Shown piece after piece: positions 44,939 to 53,584 of a stretch of DNA of 64,000 nucleotides. Where the stretch lies: the NCBI RefSeq assembly GCF_002197845.1, contig NZ_NIDE01000002.1, positions 434,001-498,000 on the forward strand, read 5' to 3'. The position numbers and the translations under genes were made by a program. The notes beneath the pieces were generated by a model, which saw only the letters and a program-made list of their open reading frames with translations, ran no database searches and had not been told where the DNA came from. How positions within the stretch are numbered: the first letter of the stretch is position 1; every line of letters starts with the position of its first letter. The stretch comes from Fimbriiglobus ruber (GTDB lineage: Bacteria; Planctomycetota; Planctomycetia; Gemmatales; Gemmataceae).

Positions 44939-45847
44939 CTATTTCTTTAACACGGCCAGAAACTGCTCGAACGAGTACGCACGCACGGCTACCTTGAACC
45001 AGTCGTGCAGCAATTCTAGGCTCTCCTGCTGTTGGATCATCCGCACCACGTCGCTCGGGACGGCACCGGGGAACCGGCCTTCGAGCAGGTCGAGCAGGCT
45101 CCGCCGCCCCTCAGCCAACCTGCCCCGGGCCTCGCCCTGACTCATCCACTCGTTCACCACTTGCGACTCGGTCATCTCTAATCCCTCCAGCCCGCGGACC
45201 CATTCAGCCCGACGGCCCACAAGTTCCGCGAATACGAAAGCAATGCCTGCCAGGTTCCCACGCGTCCGGCGGTCCGGCACGACTTGAGTGACAACTTCCT
45301 TCCACCGGCTGACGATTGCGTCGTCCCTGCCCCCGGCCATCAACGGCACCCAGAACAACATCCCCCACGACAACTGCCCGCGGGTAACGGCCTCCAAGGT
45401 CGTCGCGGCCGAGTCTTCGCCGAGATTCCATATCAGCGGCGCGTGGCGCGTTCCAAACCCGCCCGGTAGCGTCATATCGAGAACGTCGTCCGGGCAGCGA
45501 CCCTGAAGGTAGACCAGTGCCGTCAGTACCTTGTACTTACCGGCACGATCTCCGCCGTGCCGGGCGTGGCCGCGGAGGATGCCGGCCTCTTCAAGCGTCA
45601 CGTCCAACTTGTCCGGGTCGTGCCGGCTCTGGAACTCGAACACCAGCAATACGGGTTGGCCGGTCGGATCGTCCAGGGCTGCGACGAGATCGGCGGTGCG
45701 GTCGGGACCGCCGGGCAGCGGAATAGTTCGGGTGTCCAACCACTCGCGGAACGGCAGCGACACACCGCTGGGCTGCAGCACCCGCCGCACTACGGTCTCG
45801 GCGTCCGCTTGAGCCGCGAACCGCGCCGCTTGATCGAACACGCCCAT
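44939..45847 (-). CDS. Rpn/DUF4351-like putative nuclease
   Basis: 302 residues from the ATG at 45847 with AAGGGCACGGGG upstream (an earlier ATG at 45892 is less likely). N-terminal PD-(D/E)XK-like core: DRTADLVAALDDPTGQPVLL, VFEFQSRHDPDKLDVTLEEA, KYKVLTALVYLQGRCPDD. C-terminal DUF4351-like helices: GRRSLLDLLEGRFPGAVPSD, EQFLAVLKK. The family (also called RpnA-like or transposase_31-related) includes recombination-promoting nucleases; many planctomycete copies exist. The acidic D-ExQ pair (D..FEFQ) is present, so it may be active. Isolated gene. Confidence 0.78.
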   Translation of the reverse strand: MGVFDQAARFAAQADAETVVRRVLQPSGVSLPFREWLDTRTIPLPGGPDRTADLVAALDDPTGQPVLLVFEFQSRHDPDKLDVTLEEAGILRGHARHGGDRAGKYKVLTALVYLQGRCPDDVLDMTLPGGFGTRHAPLIWNLGEDSAATTLEAVTRGQLSWGMLFWVPLMAGGRDDAIVSRWKEVVTQVVPDRRTRGNLAGIAFVFAELVGRRAEWVRGLEGLEMTESQVVNEWMSQGEARGRLAEGRRSLLDLLEGRFPGAVPSDVVRMIQQQESLELLHDWFKVAVRAYSFEQFLAVLKK

Positions 45848-45970
45848 GCCGTGCCCCGTGCCCTTCCGCAGTTCGACGCAGTGCTGCCGCAAGTCGGATC
45901 AGATTTTACCTCTTCGCTTCACTATGACGAAAGACGAATCGGTCGCGGATGATGCCGGGATCGGAGTACC

Positions 45971-48900
45971 TCACTTCTTCGGCGGCGCGGCGTCGATCGT
46001 CTTCCAGAATTCCTCGGCGGGCTTGCCGTCGATCGCTTTGAGAGTCTTAATTCCGCGAAGAGCTTTGAGTTGCTCTGGAGTTCCGGGCTGGTTGCCATGT
46101 ATGAAAAGCTCGCAATCCACTAAAGGCATGTTCGCGAGAGGCGACAAGTCGGAATCCTGGAGCGCGTTGAAAGTAATACTTTGAAGAGGAGCATGTCTCA
46201 GTGGGGCAAGGTCTTTTACATGTGTGCCGTGAAGCCAAGTCGAACGAAGGGGCGCCCCGCCTAAAGGCGTAAGATCACTAATCGGGGTGCAACATGCTCC
46301 GAAACTCTCCAGCCTCATACCACTAAGAGGCGAAAGGTCGGTCACAGGATTGTGATCTATAAGAAAGGTCTGAAGTGGCATTCCAGTTAGTGGAGATAAA
46401 TCGTATATAAAATTTGACCGCAGATCGAGATAGGTCAACATCATTCCTGATAATGGCGATATATCCCAAATGCGACCGCGACCTTCTTTGGCTTTAATAG
46501 TCAGCGCCGTTAACGCCGGGAAACCGCGTAATGAGGTAAGGTCTTCTAGTTGTCCTGTTTCAATACCGCATCCTGAGACGCGACCGTCCCCGTGTTGTGA
46601 AACAGAAAGGGTTTCATTGAATTCAGGATTTCGTCGCTTTAAGTCGGCTGTCACTTCCTTGACTTGCTCCTCTGCTGGCAGCTTGTGTACGCGATCCAGC
46701 CATGCTTGATCGGGTGGTGGAGGTGCCTTCCACTTCGGAATATCGATTGGCATCCGAAAAACCGACACTGCTCCTTGGGTGTGTGTAGCAATAAGGTGAC
46801 GACCGTCCGGCGTAACTGCCAAACGAGTCACTAGTTCAGAGGTCGAAGGTATCCATGTGCTAATTGGGATCGATTTACCCGAAACATCCCAAATACTCAT
46901 GCGATTAGTATTATCACCGGAATAAACTAAAAGGCGGTTATCGGGGCTGAATGCGAGCCCACTGGCGTACCTTGCCGACGGGCACGAAAGCAGGCGTCGT
47001 TTTCCAGATGTTAGATCGTAAATCCATATCATGCCCCATTCCGTTTCATGGGCAAGTAGTCGACCGCTCGAAGCAAATACGGGCGTGGCTGCCTGATTGA
47101 TATTTCTTTCTATGTGCAACTGATTGCCTCCGGGCAATTTAAAAAATTGAAGATAGTTGAACATGCTTGTTGCCACCACAGATTCGCCGTCAGGCGCCAC
47201 CGCAACTGCTGCACAGGCGGTGACTGTCAAAATTGGTGGCAATATTCGAAAACTTCCAAGCTTTGTTTGCCACGCAATTATTTTGCCCGAGTCGTGATCC
47301 GGTGTGATCAACAAATCGCCTTGCATCGCAAAGGCAAGGCTACTTGAGCGGCAACGCTGACCTCTAAATCGGCGTATTTCTTTGGCAGTGGGTATGTCCC
47401 ATAAAAAAAGAACTTCGTCGGGCGCATCCACTGGGTTATTCTCGTAACCAGTAAAACGCGTGCAATTGATTGCTAGAGTCGTTTGGTTAGGATGCAAAGC
47501 CAATGCATATACTTCCCCTGGCATATCGCATACATTTGTTAGTTTATGTGCGTTTATATCCCATACGCGTATTTTTCGATCTCGATGGCCTGTTATGACG
47601 GTCTTATTGTCCGACAGGGCAACGACCGCGTCAATGCATGCGTCACCGTCTTTGAATCGAAACTCCAATTCAGGCGATACATCTGGTCGTGGCAACGGGG
47701 CTATTTCTGAACCCGCTACGGGCACCGCGTTGGCTATTTCTTGTGCCCCTGGCAGCGTCACCACCACGTTCCCCTTCGCGTCCACCTCAGCCTTGCTGCC
47801 CTCCGGCACCCGGACCTCGGTCTCCTTTCCGTCCGGCCCACGGACTTTAATGACGATCACCCCGGCGACCGCGATCATTGCCCCGAACAGTGTCGTGGCC
47901 ACCGCCCACGGGAGCCATCGTTTCGGCCGCTCACGCTTCGGCAGCGACACCGTCTCGACCTGCGAGTCGGCTATTTTCGCCGCGTAACGAGCGAGCGCGG
48001 CCTTGGCTGTGATCGAAGTGCTGATCTGGATGAGCGTGTCCATCGCCGCGGGAGCCGATTGCGGGCGAGCGGCTGGGTTCTTCTCAAGCAGCTGCATCAC
48101 GAAATCCGCCAGTTCGGGGGGCACGTCCGGATTCTTCTCGCGAATCGGGACGGGGGTTTTGTTCGCGAGCGCGGACAGCATGGTCATCGAAGTCGAGCCG
48201 CGGAAGGGGAGTTCGCCGGTCAGGCAGCGGTAGAGGAGGACGCCGAGGCTGAACAGGTCGGTGCGGTGGTCAACCTCTTCGCCCGCGGCCTGCTCCGGGC
48301 TCATGTACGCCGGAGTGCCGAGGATGCCGCCGTCGGTGGTCAGGTGGACCTCCTCGTGGACCGGGCGGGCGAGGCCGAAGTCGAGGATCTTGACCCGGCG
48401 GAAGCCGTGCGGGCCGGTCCCCTCCAGCCACAGGTTGGCCGGCTTGATGTCCCGGTGGACGAGATCCCGAGCATGGGCCGCGGCCAGGCCGTCGGCGACT
48501 TCGTGGGCGATCTTCAGGGTGGTGTCGACCGGCAACCGGCCGTCGCGGGCCAGCCGGGTTTCCAGGCTCTCGCCCTGGAGGAGCGGCATGGCGATGAACA
48601 GGGTGTCGCCGTCGCGGCCGACCTGGAAGACGGGGATGATGTGGTCGTGTTCGACGGCCGCGGCTGCCTTGGCCTCGCGGAGGAAGCGGTCCCGGGCGTC
48701 GGCGTTCTTCATCAGGTCCGGCCGCATCACCTTGAGGGCGACGGACCGGCCGAGGAGCGTTTCCTCCGCCGCGTACACCGCCCCCATGCCGCCGCGGCCG
48801 AGGAGCCGGAGGACGCGGAACCCGGCCACCTGGATGAGTTCGCCCGGCTCCGGGGACGGGCGGCCTGCGTCGTCCGCCAGGGAGCGGGTGGCGGGGCCGG

Positions 48901-48988
48901 ACTCGGTGGCCGCGTCGCCGGCGACCGTCTTGTCGGCCGGTTGCTGCCGCGTGGGGGTGGGCGTTGGCGCGGGCGTCGGGGGAGTCAT
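45971..48988 (-). CDS. Ser/Thr kinase with membrane helix, WD40-like and leucine-rich repeat tails
   Basis: 1005 residues. After a Thr/Pro-rich start, the kinase domain (about 55-325) is complete: LLGRGGMGAVYAAEE, SVALKVMRPD, VHRDIKPANLWLEG, LDFGLARPV, GTPAYMSPEQ. One membrane helix follows (WAVATTLFGAMIAVAGVIVI, about 366-385), then VRGPDGKETEVRVPEGSKAE, a spacer found in many planctomycete kinases. WD40-like repeats span about 445-745 (VITGHRDRKIRVWDINAHKL, LAFSPDNRLLVYSGD, VSIWDVSGK-like). Leucine-rich-like repeats end the chain (DLSPLTGMPLQTFLIDHN, DLSPLSGMRLESFG, DLTPLGGAPL). The outer half is clearly less GC-rich than the kinase half. The outside part probably senses protein or polymer ligands. 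Confidence 0.9.
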   Translation of the reverse strand: MTPPTPAPTPTPTRQQPADKTVAGDAATESGPATRSLADDAGRPSPEPGELIQVAGFRVLRLLGRGGMGAVYAAEETLLGRSVALKVMRPDLMKNADARDRFLREAKAAAAVEHDHIIPVFQVGRDGDTLFIAMPLLQGESLETRLARDGRLPVDTTLKIAHEVADGLAAAHARDLVHRDIKPANLWLEGTGPHGFRRVKILDFGLARPVHEEVHLTTDGGILGTPAYMSPEQAAGEEVDHRTDLFSLGVLLYRCLTGELPFRGSTSMTMLSALANKTPVPIREKNPDVPPELADFVMQLLEKNPAARPQSAPAAMDTLIQISTSITAKAALARYAAKIADSQVETVSLPKRERPKRWLPWAVATTLFGAMIAVAGVIVIKVRGPDGKETEVRVPEGSKAEVDAKGNVVVTLPGAQEIANAVPVAGSEIAPLPRPDVSPELEFRFKDGDACIDAVVALSDNKTVITGHRDRKIRVWDINAHKLTNVCDMPGEVYALALHPNQTTLAINCTRFTGYENNPVDAPDEVLFLWDIPTAKEIRRFRGQRCRSSSLAFAMQGDLLITPDHDSGKIIAWQTKLGSFRILPPILTVTACAAVAVAPDGESVVATSMFNYLQFFKLPGGNQLHIERNINQAATPVFASSGRLLAHETEWGMIWIYDLTSGKRRLLSCPSARYASGLAFSPDNRLLVYSGDNTNRMSIWDVSGKSIPISTWIPSTSELVTRLAVTPDGRHLIATHTQGAVSVFRMPIDIPKWKAPPPPDQAWLDRVHKLPAEEQVKEVTADLKRRNPEFNETLSVSQHGDGRVSGCGIETGQLEDLTSLRGFPALTALTIKAKEGRGRIWDISPLSGMMLTYLDLRSNFIYDLSPLTGMPLQTFLIDHNPVTDLSPLSGMRLESFGACCTPISDLTPLGGAPLRSTWLHGTHVKDLAPLRHAPLQSITFNALQDSDLSPLANMPLVDCELFIHGNQPGTPEQLKALRGIKTLKAIDGKPAEEFWKTIDAAPPKK

Positions 48989-49230
48989 CGGGCTGCGCTC
49001 CGGGGAAGCACTTTCGCCGTGGGAGAAGCAGAGTCATGATACCAACGCGCGTCCGACCGAGCATCGGACCGGCCGACGTGTTTCGAAATTCGCGATCGTG
49101 AATGAAAATGAGAACGGTCGCTCCGGGTGCGAAGCGCCGGCACCCAATAGCGTGCCCCATGCCGGGCCGGTATTATCATGGCCCGGGCCGTGCGACGCGC
49201 GCGGCCGGACTGTTACCTCCCAGGTGTCTC

Positions 49231-50121
49231 ATGCCGTCGACCCCTCTCTTGCTCGCGCTCTTGGCCCTCGGCCAACCCGGCGCCCCCGAACCACTCTGGC
49301 CCGGCAAGGCGCCGCTCGCCGTCGGCGACTCCCCGACCGACCGGCCGGAACTAACGCCCTTCCTGGTGCCGGCCGAGAAGGCGAACGGGGCGGCCGTCGT
49401 CGTCCTACCCGGCGGCGGGTACGGGGGCTTGGCCGCGGACCACGAGGGCAAGCAGGTGGCCGAGTTCTTCAACAAGCTCGGCGTCCAGGCGTTCGTCCTC
49501 AAGTACCGGATCGCGACCAAGGACCGCCCGGGACCGCTGCTCCAGGCGCCGCTGCTCGACGCCCAACGGGCCGTCCGCACCGTCCGGGCCCACGCCCAGA
49601 AGTACGGCATCGACCCGAAGCGGGTCGGCGTGATCGGGTTCTCCGCCGGCGGCCACCTCGCCAGCACGATCGGCACGCACTTCGACGACGGGCTGAAGGA
49701 CGGCGACGAGATCGACAAGCAGAGCTGCCGTCCGGACTGGCTGGTGCTGGCGTACCCGGTGGTGACGATGGAAGACGGCGTGACGCACGGCGGGTCGAAG
49801 CGGAACTTGCTGGGCGACAAGCCGGACGCCAAGTTGGTCGAGGAGTTCAGCAACGAGAAGCAGGTCACGGCGAAAACGCCGCCGACGTTCATCTTCCAGA
49901 CGGACGAAGACACGGCGGTCCCGGCCGAGAACGCGACCCGGTTCTACCTGGCGCTGAAGAAGGCGAAGGTGCCGGCCGAGTTCCACGTGTACGCCAAGGG
50001 CCGGCACGGGGTCGGCCTCGGCAGCGACCCGAGGTGGACCGGCGGCGACACCTACTCCGCGACGTGGCCCGACCACCTGGCGGCGTGGCTGAAAGTCCGC
50101 GGGATCTTGACGCAGAAGTAA
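49231..50121 (+). CDS. Secreted alpha/beta-hydrolase (acetyl esterase-like)
   Basis: 296 residues from the ATG at 49231 with a short signal peptide (PLLLALLALGQPGAPEP). Oxyanion-hole region VVVLPGGGYGGLAADHEGKQ, nucleophile elbow VGVIGFSAGGHLASTI (Ser in GxSxG), acid in FQTDEDTAVPAENA, and catalytic His in KGRHGVGLGSD. This fits the BD-FAE/Axe-type esterases that remove acetyl or feruloyl groups from polysaccharides in the periplasm; the substrate is a guess. The kinase gene on the other strand is divergent, 242 bases away. Longer in-frame starts exist upstream but lack a signal peptide. Confidence 0.85.
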   Translation: MPSTPLLLALLALGQPGAPEPLWPGKAPLAVGDSPTDRPELTPFLVPAEKANGAAVVVLPGGGYGGLAADHEGKQVAEFFNKLGVQAFVLKYRIATKDRPGPLLQAPLLDAQRAVRTVRAHAQKYGIDPKRVGVIGFSAGGHLASTIGTHFDDGLKDGDEIDKQSCRPDWLVLAYPVVTMEDGVTHGGSKRNLLGDKPDAKLVEEFSNEKQVTAKTPPTFIFQTDEDTAVPAENATRFYLALKKAKVPAEFHVYAKGRHGVGLGSDPRWTGGDTYSATWPDHLAAWLKVRGILTQK

Positions 50122-50203
50122 CGGGCACGGGGTCGTTGTCTTTCGCGGGGCACGGCCCCGACCGACCGTCATCAGATGTTGTCGAACTGACCACGTTCGC
50201 CGG

Positions 50204-50539
50204 TCATATTTCCAGAAACGATTCAAGGCTCGTGAGCAAGCGATCCAAATGTCCAAATTTGGATCGCGTTTCCAAATAGATCCGGTCATATGCCAGAGCA
50301 TTCACGGTATTTTCCGCCCTGCCCTTTTCGTACAACTTGCCGCCGATGGCATAACAGGCTCGCATGTCCTCGGCCGGCCACGCCCGCTGCCGCATATCAT
50401 CGACGGACGGATCGAAGCCGAGTTTACTGATGATCTCCGGGACGGTGATGGCGGAATCGATTCGAGGGAAGTGTGACGCTTCGGCCAAAAACCACGCTTC
50501 AATTTCCATAACAGCCAGGACAAATTCGACGGGAATCAA
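50204..50539 (-). CDS. DUF4276-type TOPRIM protein, C-terminal part (frameshifted)
   Basis: 111 residues: FVLAVMEIEAWFLAEASHFP is the best-known motif of DUF4276 proteins, followed by RIDSAITVPEIISKLGFDPS and KLYEKGRAENTVNALAYDRI. The TTG start overlaps the stop of the N-terminal frame (TTGA). A -1 shift at the A run GGAAAAAGTC (50576-50580 on the top strand) turns LEKVFILTSRDR into LEKSLHTYVKRSLIPVEFVL, giving one continuous protein of about 233 residues. It therefore looks like one gene with a lost base, a -1 frameshift, or a sequencing error. Confidence 0.72.
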   Translation of the reverse strand: MIPVEFVLAVMEIEAWFLAEASHFPRIDSAITVPEIISKLGFDPSVDDMRQRAWPAEDMRACYAIGGKLYEKGRAENTVNALAYDRIYLETRSKFGHLDRLLTSLESFLEI

Positions 50540-50904
50540 CGATCTCTTGACGTAAGTATGAAGACTTTTTCCAGCCGGGGAATGTCCGCGGACGTGAAAT
50601 CGGGGCGCACGTCGCGAATCCCGACAATTTTTTGATAGCTCGTTTTGGTCAGATTCTCGTGTTCTTCTAAAATCCTGGACTTGACCTGATGGTCCCCGCC
50701 ACAGTCCACGATCAGCACAAAGTAACGTTGCCCCGTATCGGGCTTGGCCGCTTTGATCAGAGCGTTCCGGCGCCGGGTCGACGAGCCTCCGGTGATGCGT
50801 CGAGCTTCGATTCGGACATTGTGCTCACCCGCGACTTCGCACACCAACTTGTCTGTGAAGACGACCTCGGTATATCCTTCCACGAAGATCGCTAGCTTAT
50901 TCAT
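50536..50904 (-). CDS. DUF4276-type TOPRIM protein, N-terminal part (frameshifted)
   Basis: 122 residues from the ATG at 50904 (MNKLAIFVEGYTEVVFTDKL), which overlaps the end of the ATPase gene by 8 bases. TOPRIM motifs: Glu in FVEGYTE and DxG..D in VLIVDCGGDHQVKSRILEE. DUF4276 proteins are stand-alone counterparts of the nuclease domain of OLD-family proteins and usually follow an AAA ATPase gene, as here. The frame ends early at the A run described for the C-terminal part. Nuclease acting with the ATPase in defence is the likely role. Confidence 0.75.
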   Translation of the reverse strand: MNKLAIFVEGYTEVVFTDKLVCEVAGEHNVRIEARRITGGSSTRRRNALIKAAKPDTGQRYFVLIVDCGGDHQVKSRILEEHENLTKTSYQKIVGIRDVRPDFTSADIPRLEKVFILTSRDR

Positions 50905-52063
50905 GGGCGGCAGGTTCCTCGGCAGGCAACCCGTTTGCAAAATCCATCTCTAAGAATGAAAAATTGCTCAAACCCGTGAACCGAAACTCCTCGAACAGCT
51001 CGCGGGAGTTTTCGACATTTCGAACCCGAACGGTGCCCCCAGACCGTTGCAAGAACGACCACTCGACGATCGGGACTTCGTTCATCACAAACTTATCGTT
51101 GGACGAGATAATCAACTGGATTTTGCTTTTCTCCGTCTTCTCTCGGAGCAAATCTATCAACAAACAAGAGCGTTCAAAATCGAGCCCTTCCCCCAGATCG
51201 TCAATCACAAGGCAAGCAGACTGCTGTTTGCATTCCATGTAATTAATGAGAATTAAAATCGAAAGCACACGAAACATGCCCTGGGACATACCGGCCTGGT
51301 CTGTGAGTCCCTTCTGGTTCTTCTCCTGCACGCGAATAGCAACCACTTCGTTGACCAGGGCAATCTCGTAGCGTACCGAAACGAGCGGACCCACATTGAT
51401 ACTGTCGATCGGGTATCCTACGCGATCCATATCACGAAGAACACCGCGCTCGAACAGGTCCGGGAAATCCCGTTTCGCGCGAAGAAATACTCCTATGATT
51501 TCACCCGGATTCTTGCCGTCCGGGAGGGTCGAATTCTTCTTAACGAGGAGGGCGAAATTCTCTTTCCCCAAAGATGTTCCGAAATGGTAGTGCCGGGTCG
51601 AATGACCCCAAAGATACAACCGCTCCAAGAAAGAATGCTGTCTGGAATCGCGACGGACGAAGGCCGCAAGCTCGTCTTGAGGAGACTGGAATTCGATCAT
51701 TATTCCTTGATTAATTTTCTCCGCCAAAATTTCGCCCGCTCCATCGGCGCCCCGCGCGAGCATGGTCTTGCCATTAATGACAAGCACCTCGCGAGTCACG
51801 CACTTTTCGTGTATTTCCAGGACGTATTCGAGGACGTCCTGTCCGTCCTCGAATATGACTTTGAAATTTCCGGTGACAAACCCCGAGGGTTGCCATTCTC
51901 CCGAAAGAAGCTTGGAAAGACCGCCGATCAAGTTCAAGCACCGCGTTTTACCCGTCGCGTTCTTTCCAACCAGTAGGTTGCGGGTTCCTAAAGGAAGATG
52001 CTCCAGAATCCATTCCTGGTTTGTCCCGGAATACTCACTGTATTCGATACTCTTCAGGAGCAT
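50897..52063 (-). CDS. AAA ATPase of an OLD-like ATPase/TOPRIM defence pair
   Basis: 388 residues from the ATG at 52063, which has GGGGG five bases upstream (a TTG at 52075 overlaps it). RecF/SMC-like ATPase: start LLKSIEYSEYSGTNQEWILE, Walker A NLLVGKNATGKTRCLNLIGG, signature-like QAGMSQGMFRVLSILILINY, Walker B ACLVIDDLGEGLDFERSCLL, then IQLIISSNDKFVMNEV. It ends NGLPAEEPAAHE, overlapping the TOPRIM gene. Such pairs resemble RloAB/AbiL-like and two-gene OLD systems against phage or plasmids. The composition is AT-richer than the flanking host genes, suggesting transfer. Confidence 0.82.
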   Translation of the reverse strand: MLLKSIEYSEYSGTNQEWILEHLPLGTRNLLVGKNATGKTRCLNLIGGLSKLLSGEWQPSGFVTGNFKVIFEDGQDVLEYVLEIHEKCVTREVLVINGKTMLARGADGAGEILAEKINQGIMIEFQSPQDELAAFVRRDSRQHSFLERLYLWGHSTRHYHFGTSLGKENFALLVKKNSTLPDGKNPGEIIGVFLRAKRDFPDLFERGVLRDMDRVGYPIDSINVGPLVSVRYEIALVNEVVAIRVQEKNQKGLTDQAGMSQGMFRVLSILILINYMECKQQSACLVIDDLGEGLDFERSCLLIDLLREKTEKSKIQLIISSNDKFVMNEVPIVEWSFLQRSGGTVRVRNVENSRELFEEFRFTGLSNFSFLEMDFANGLPAEEPAAHE

Positions 52064-52476
52064 TTGAACCCCCAATACATTTTCCGGCTCGCTTCATTCC
52101 AAGAGCGACTGTACCGAAGCGAATGCCGGCTGCCAGATGTACAAAAATTACGCAAATACGTTATCCACACCTACAGCTTAACCGTCGCACATTTTTTGGG
52201 CGACTTCTCAGCAGCCCCTCAGGCCCGCGAGGTTTCTCACATGCGAAATCGATGTTGGCGCTCGAATCCGATTTCCGAGCAGACCTGTCCGGAGTCAGGA
52301 AAACGAAGTGCAAGTAATTATGTGCCCACTCGTATAGCCCAGCCACAGGCGTGCAGGCCAGCAATACCCACGACTCGTGGAAGTCTGCCCCCTTGCGGGC
52401 CGCCGCCGCGCGGTGGTACGCTAGTTCCCACGGTCGGCCACTCCTCTCGCCCGCACTGCCGCGAGGGCGCGAACTC
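52064..52476. other. Intergenic region upstream of the ATPase
   Basis: About 410 bases with no supported gene and an AT-rich left part that probably carries the promoter of the ATPase/TOPRIM operon. GC rises to the host level near 52330, which may mark the edge of the acquired segment. Confidence 0.4.
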
Positions 52477-52791
52477 ATGAAGGCATTCGCGTTTTACCCG
52501 GAACTGTTCGAGCTGCGAACCTCCGCCCTCGACGCGCTCGCGGATAGCGGCTTCGCGTGGCTGACCGACTTCGGCTCCGTCGACCTGCTGCACGACGTTT
52601 ACGGGCTGGAAGTCTGCGGCATCACCGACGCGGAAAGTGCCCGGGCCATCGAAGACGTGCTGCGGACCCTGTTCCCGGCGTGGCCGTACGTCCGGTGCTA
52701 TCTCAAGGATTTCGGCGACCGCGACCCGGGCTGGAAAGTCATCATCGCCCGCGACCCGGAAACGGCCGACGACGACTCGTGGAAGACGTGA
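52477..52791 (+). CDS. Small conserved planctomycete-type protein
   Basis: 104 residues from the ATG at 52477, GCGAGGG upstream. Sequence blocks: MKAFAFYPELFELRTSALDA, FAWLTDFGSVDLLHDVYGLE, ESARAIEDVLRTLFPAWPYV, RCYLKDFGDRDPGWKVIIAR. The acidic soluble chain with alternating strands and helices looks like a compact alpha/beta fold. Not recognised beyond being a family found in related genomes. Convergent with the cytidylate-kinase-like gene 47 bases away. Confidence 0.7.
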   Translation: MKAFAFYPELFELRTSALDALADSGFAWLTDFGSVDLLHDVYGLEVCGITDAESARAIEDVLRTLFPAWPYVRCYLKDFGDRDPGWKVIIARDPETADDDSWKT

Positions 52792-52838
52792 CCGTCACTA
52801 ATCCCGCCGGATCACGTCTTCCACAAGTCGCGTAAAAG

Positions 52839-53573
52839 TTACCCGAGGTCGTCCGCACTGGAGGCGACCGCTTCGCCGCCCGCTGAGTCGGTCGGGAGTT
52901 GCTTTGCCCGCACCGTCTGGGCGATCAGTTCCGCGCACACGTCCATCCCGAGCCGGGCCGAATTTAACACCAGATCGTACATGGCTGGGTCGGCGGCGTC
53001 CCGGTCGGTCACGGCGGTCACGAACGACGCCCGGCGGTCGTCGCGGGCGCGGATCTCGGCGGAGGCCTCGGCATCGGTCATCCGCAGCCACTGGCCCATG
53101 TACGCCACCCGCTGGGCGGCCGGCGCGACCACCCGGACGTGGACCGTGGATGCCGCCGGGAGCAGGAAGCCCGCCCCCCGCCCAACCAGGACCGCGTCGC
53201 CCCGCGCGGCCAGGATGAAGATGAGCCGGGCGACGGCCGCCATGTCCGACCCGGGGATCAACTCGCGGGCCTGGGCGAGCCGGGCCGTCTCGGCGTCCGC
53301 CCACTGGCGGGCGGCCGGCGGGACGTCGACCAGGAACTCGGCCCCGGCCGCCTCGTCGTGGGCGAGGAAGTCGAGGATCTCCTGGGTGAACACCTGCCAC
53401 CCGAGTAGCCGGCCGACGGCGGCGGCGATGCTGCCCCCGCGCGACCCGGCCTCGCGGCTGATCGCGACCGTCAGCGACCGCGGCCGGTTGAGGAGCGGCG
53501 GCGGGGTGGTCGCACCCCGGTACCCGTGGCGCGGCGGGTCGGCGGAATCCGACAAAGGACCGGCGGGCGACAT
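52839..53573 (-). CDS. Cytidylate-kinase-like protein
   Basis: 244 residues from the ATG at 53573 (MSPAGPLSDSADPPRHGYRG). The family's start ISREAGSRGGSIAAAVGRLL is a degenerate P-loop of the type in 'cytidylate kinase-like' proteins (GSGG..IA), then FTQEILDFLAHDEAA, GDAVLVGRGAGFLLPAASTV, HVRVVAPAAQRVAYMGQWLR, YDLVLNSARLGMDVCAELIA. The closing segment matches the usual end. The substrate of this family is not established. It begins 11 bases after the ABC permease stop, so the two genes are probably one transcript. Confidence 0.82.
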   Translation of the reverse strand: MSPAGPLSDSADPPRHGYRGATTPPPLLNRPRSLTVAISREAGSRGGSIAAAVGRLLGWQVFTQEILDFLAHDEAAGAEFLVDVPPAARQWADAETARLAQARELIPGSDMAAVARLIFILAARGDAVLVGRGAGFLLPAASTVHVRVVAPAAQRVAYMGQWLRMTDAEASAEIRARDDRRASFVTAVTDRDAADPAMYDLVLNSARLGMDVCAELIAQTVRAKQLPTDSAGGEAVASSADDLG

Positions 53574-53584
53574 GGCAAACCCTC

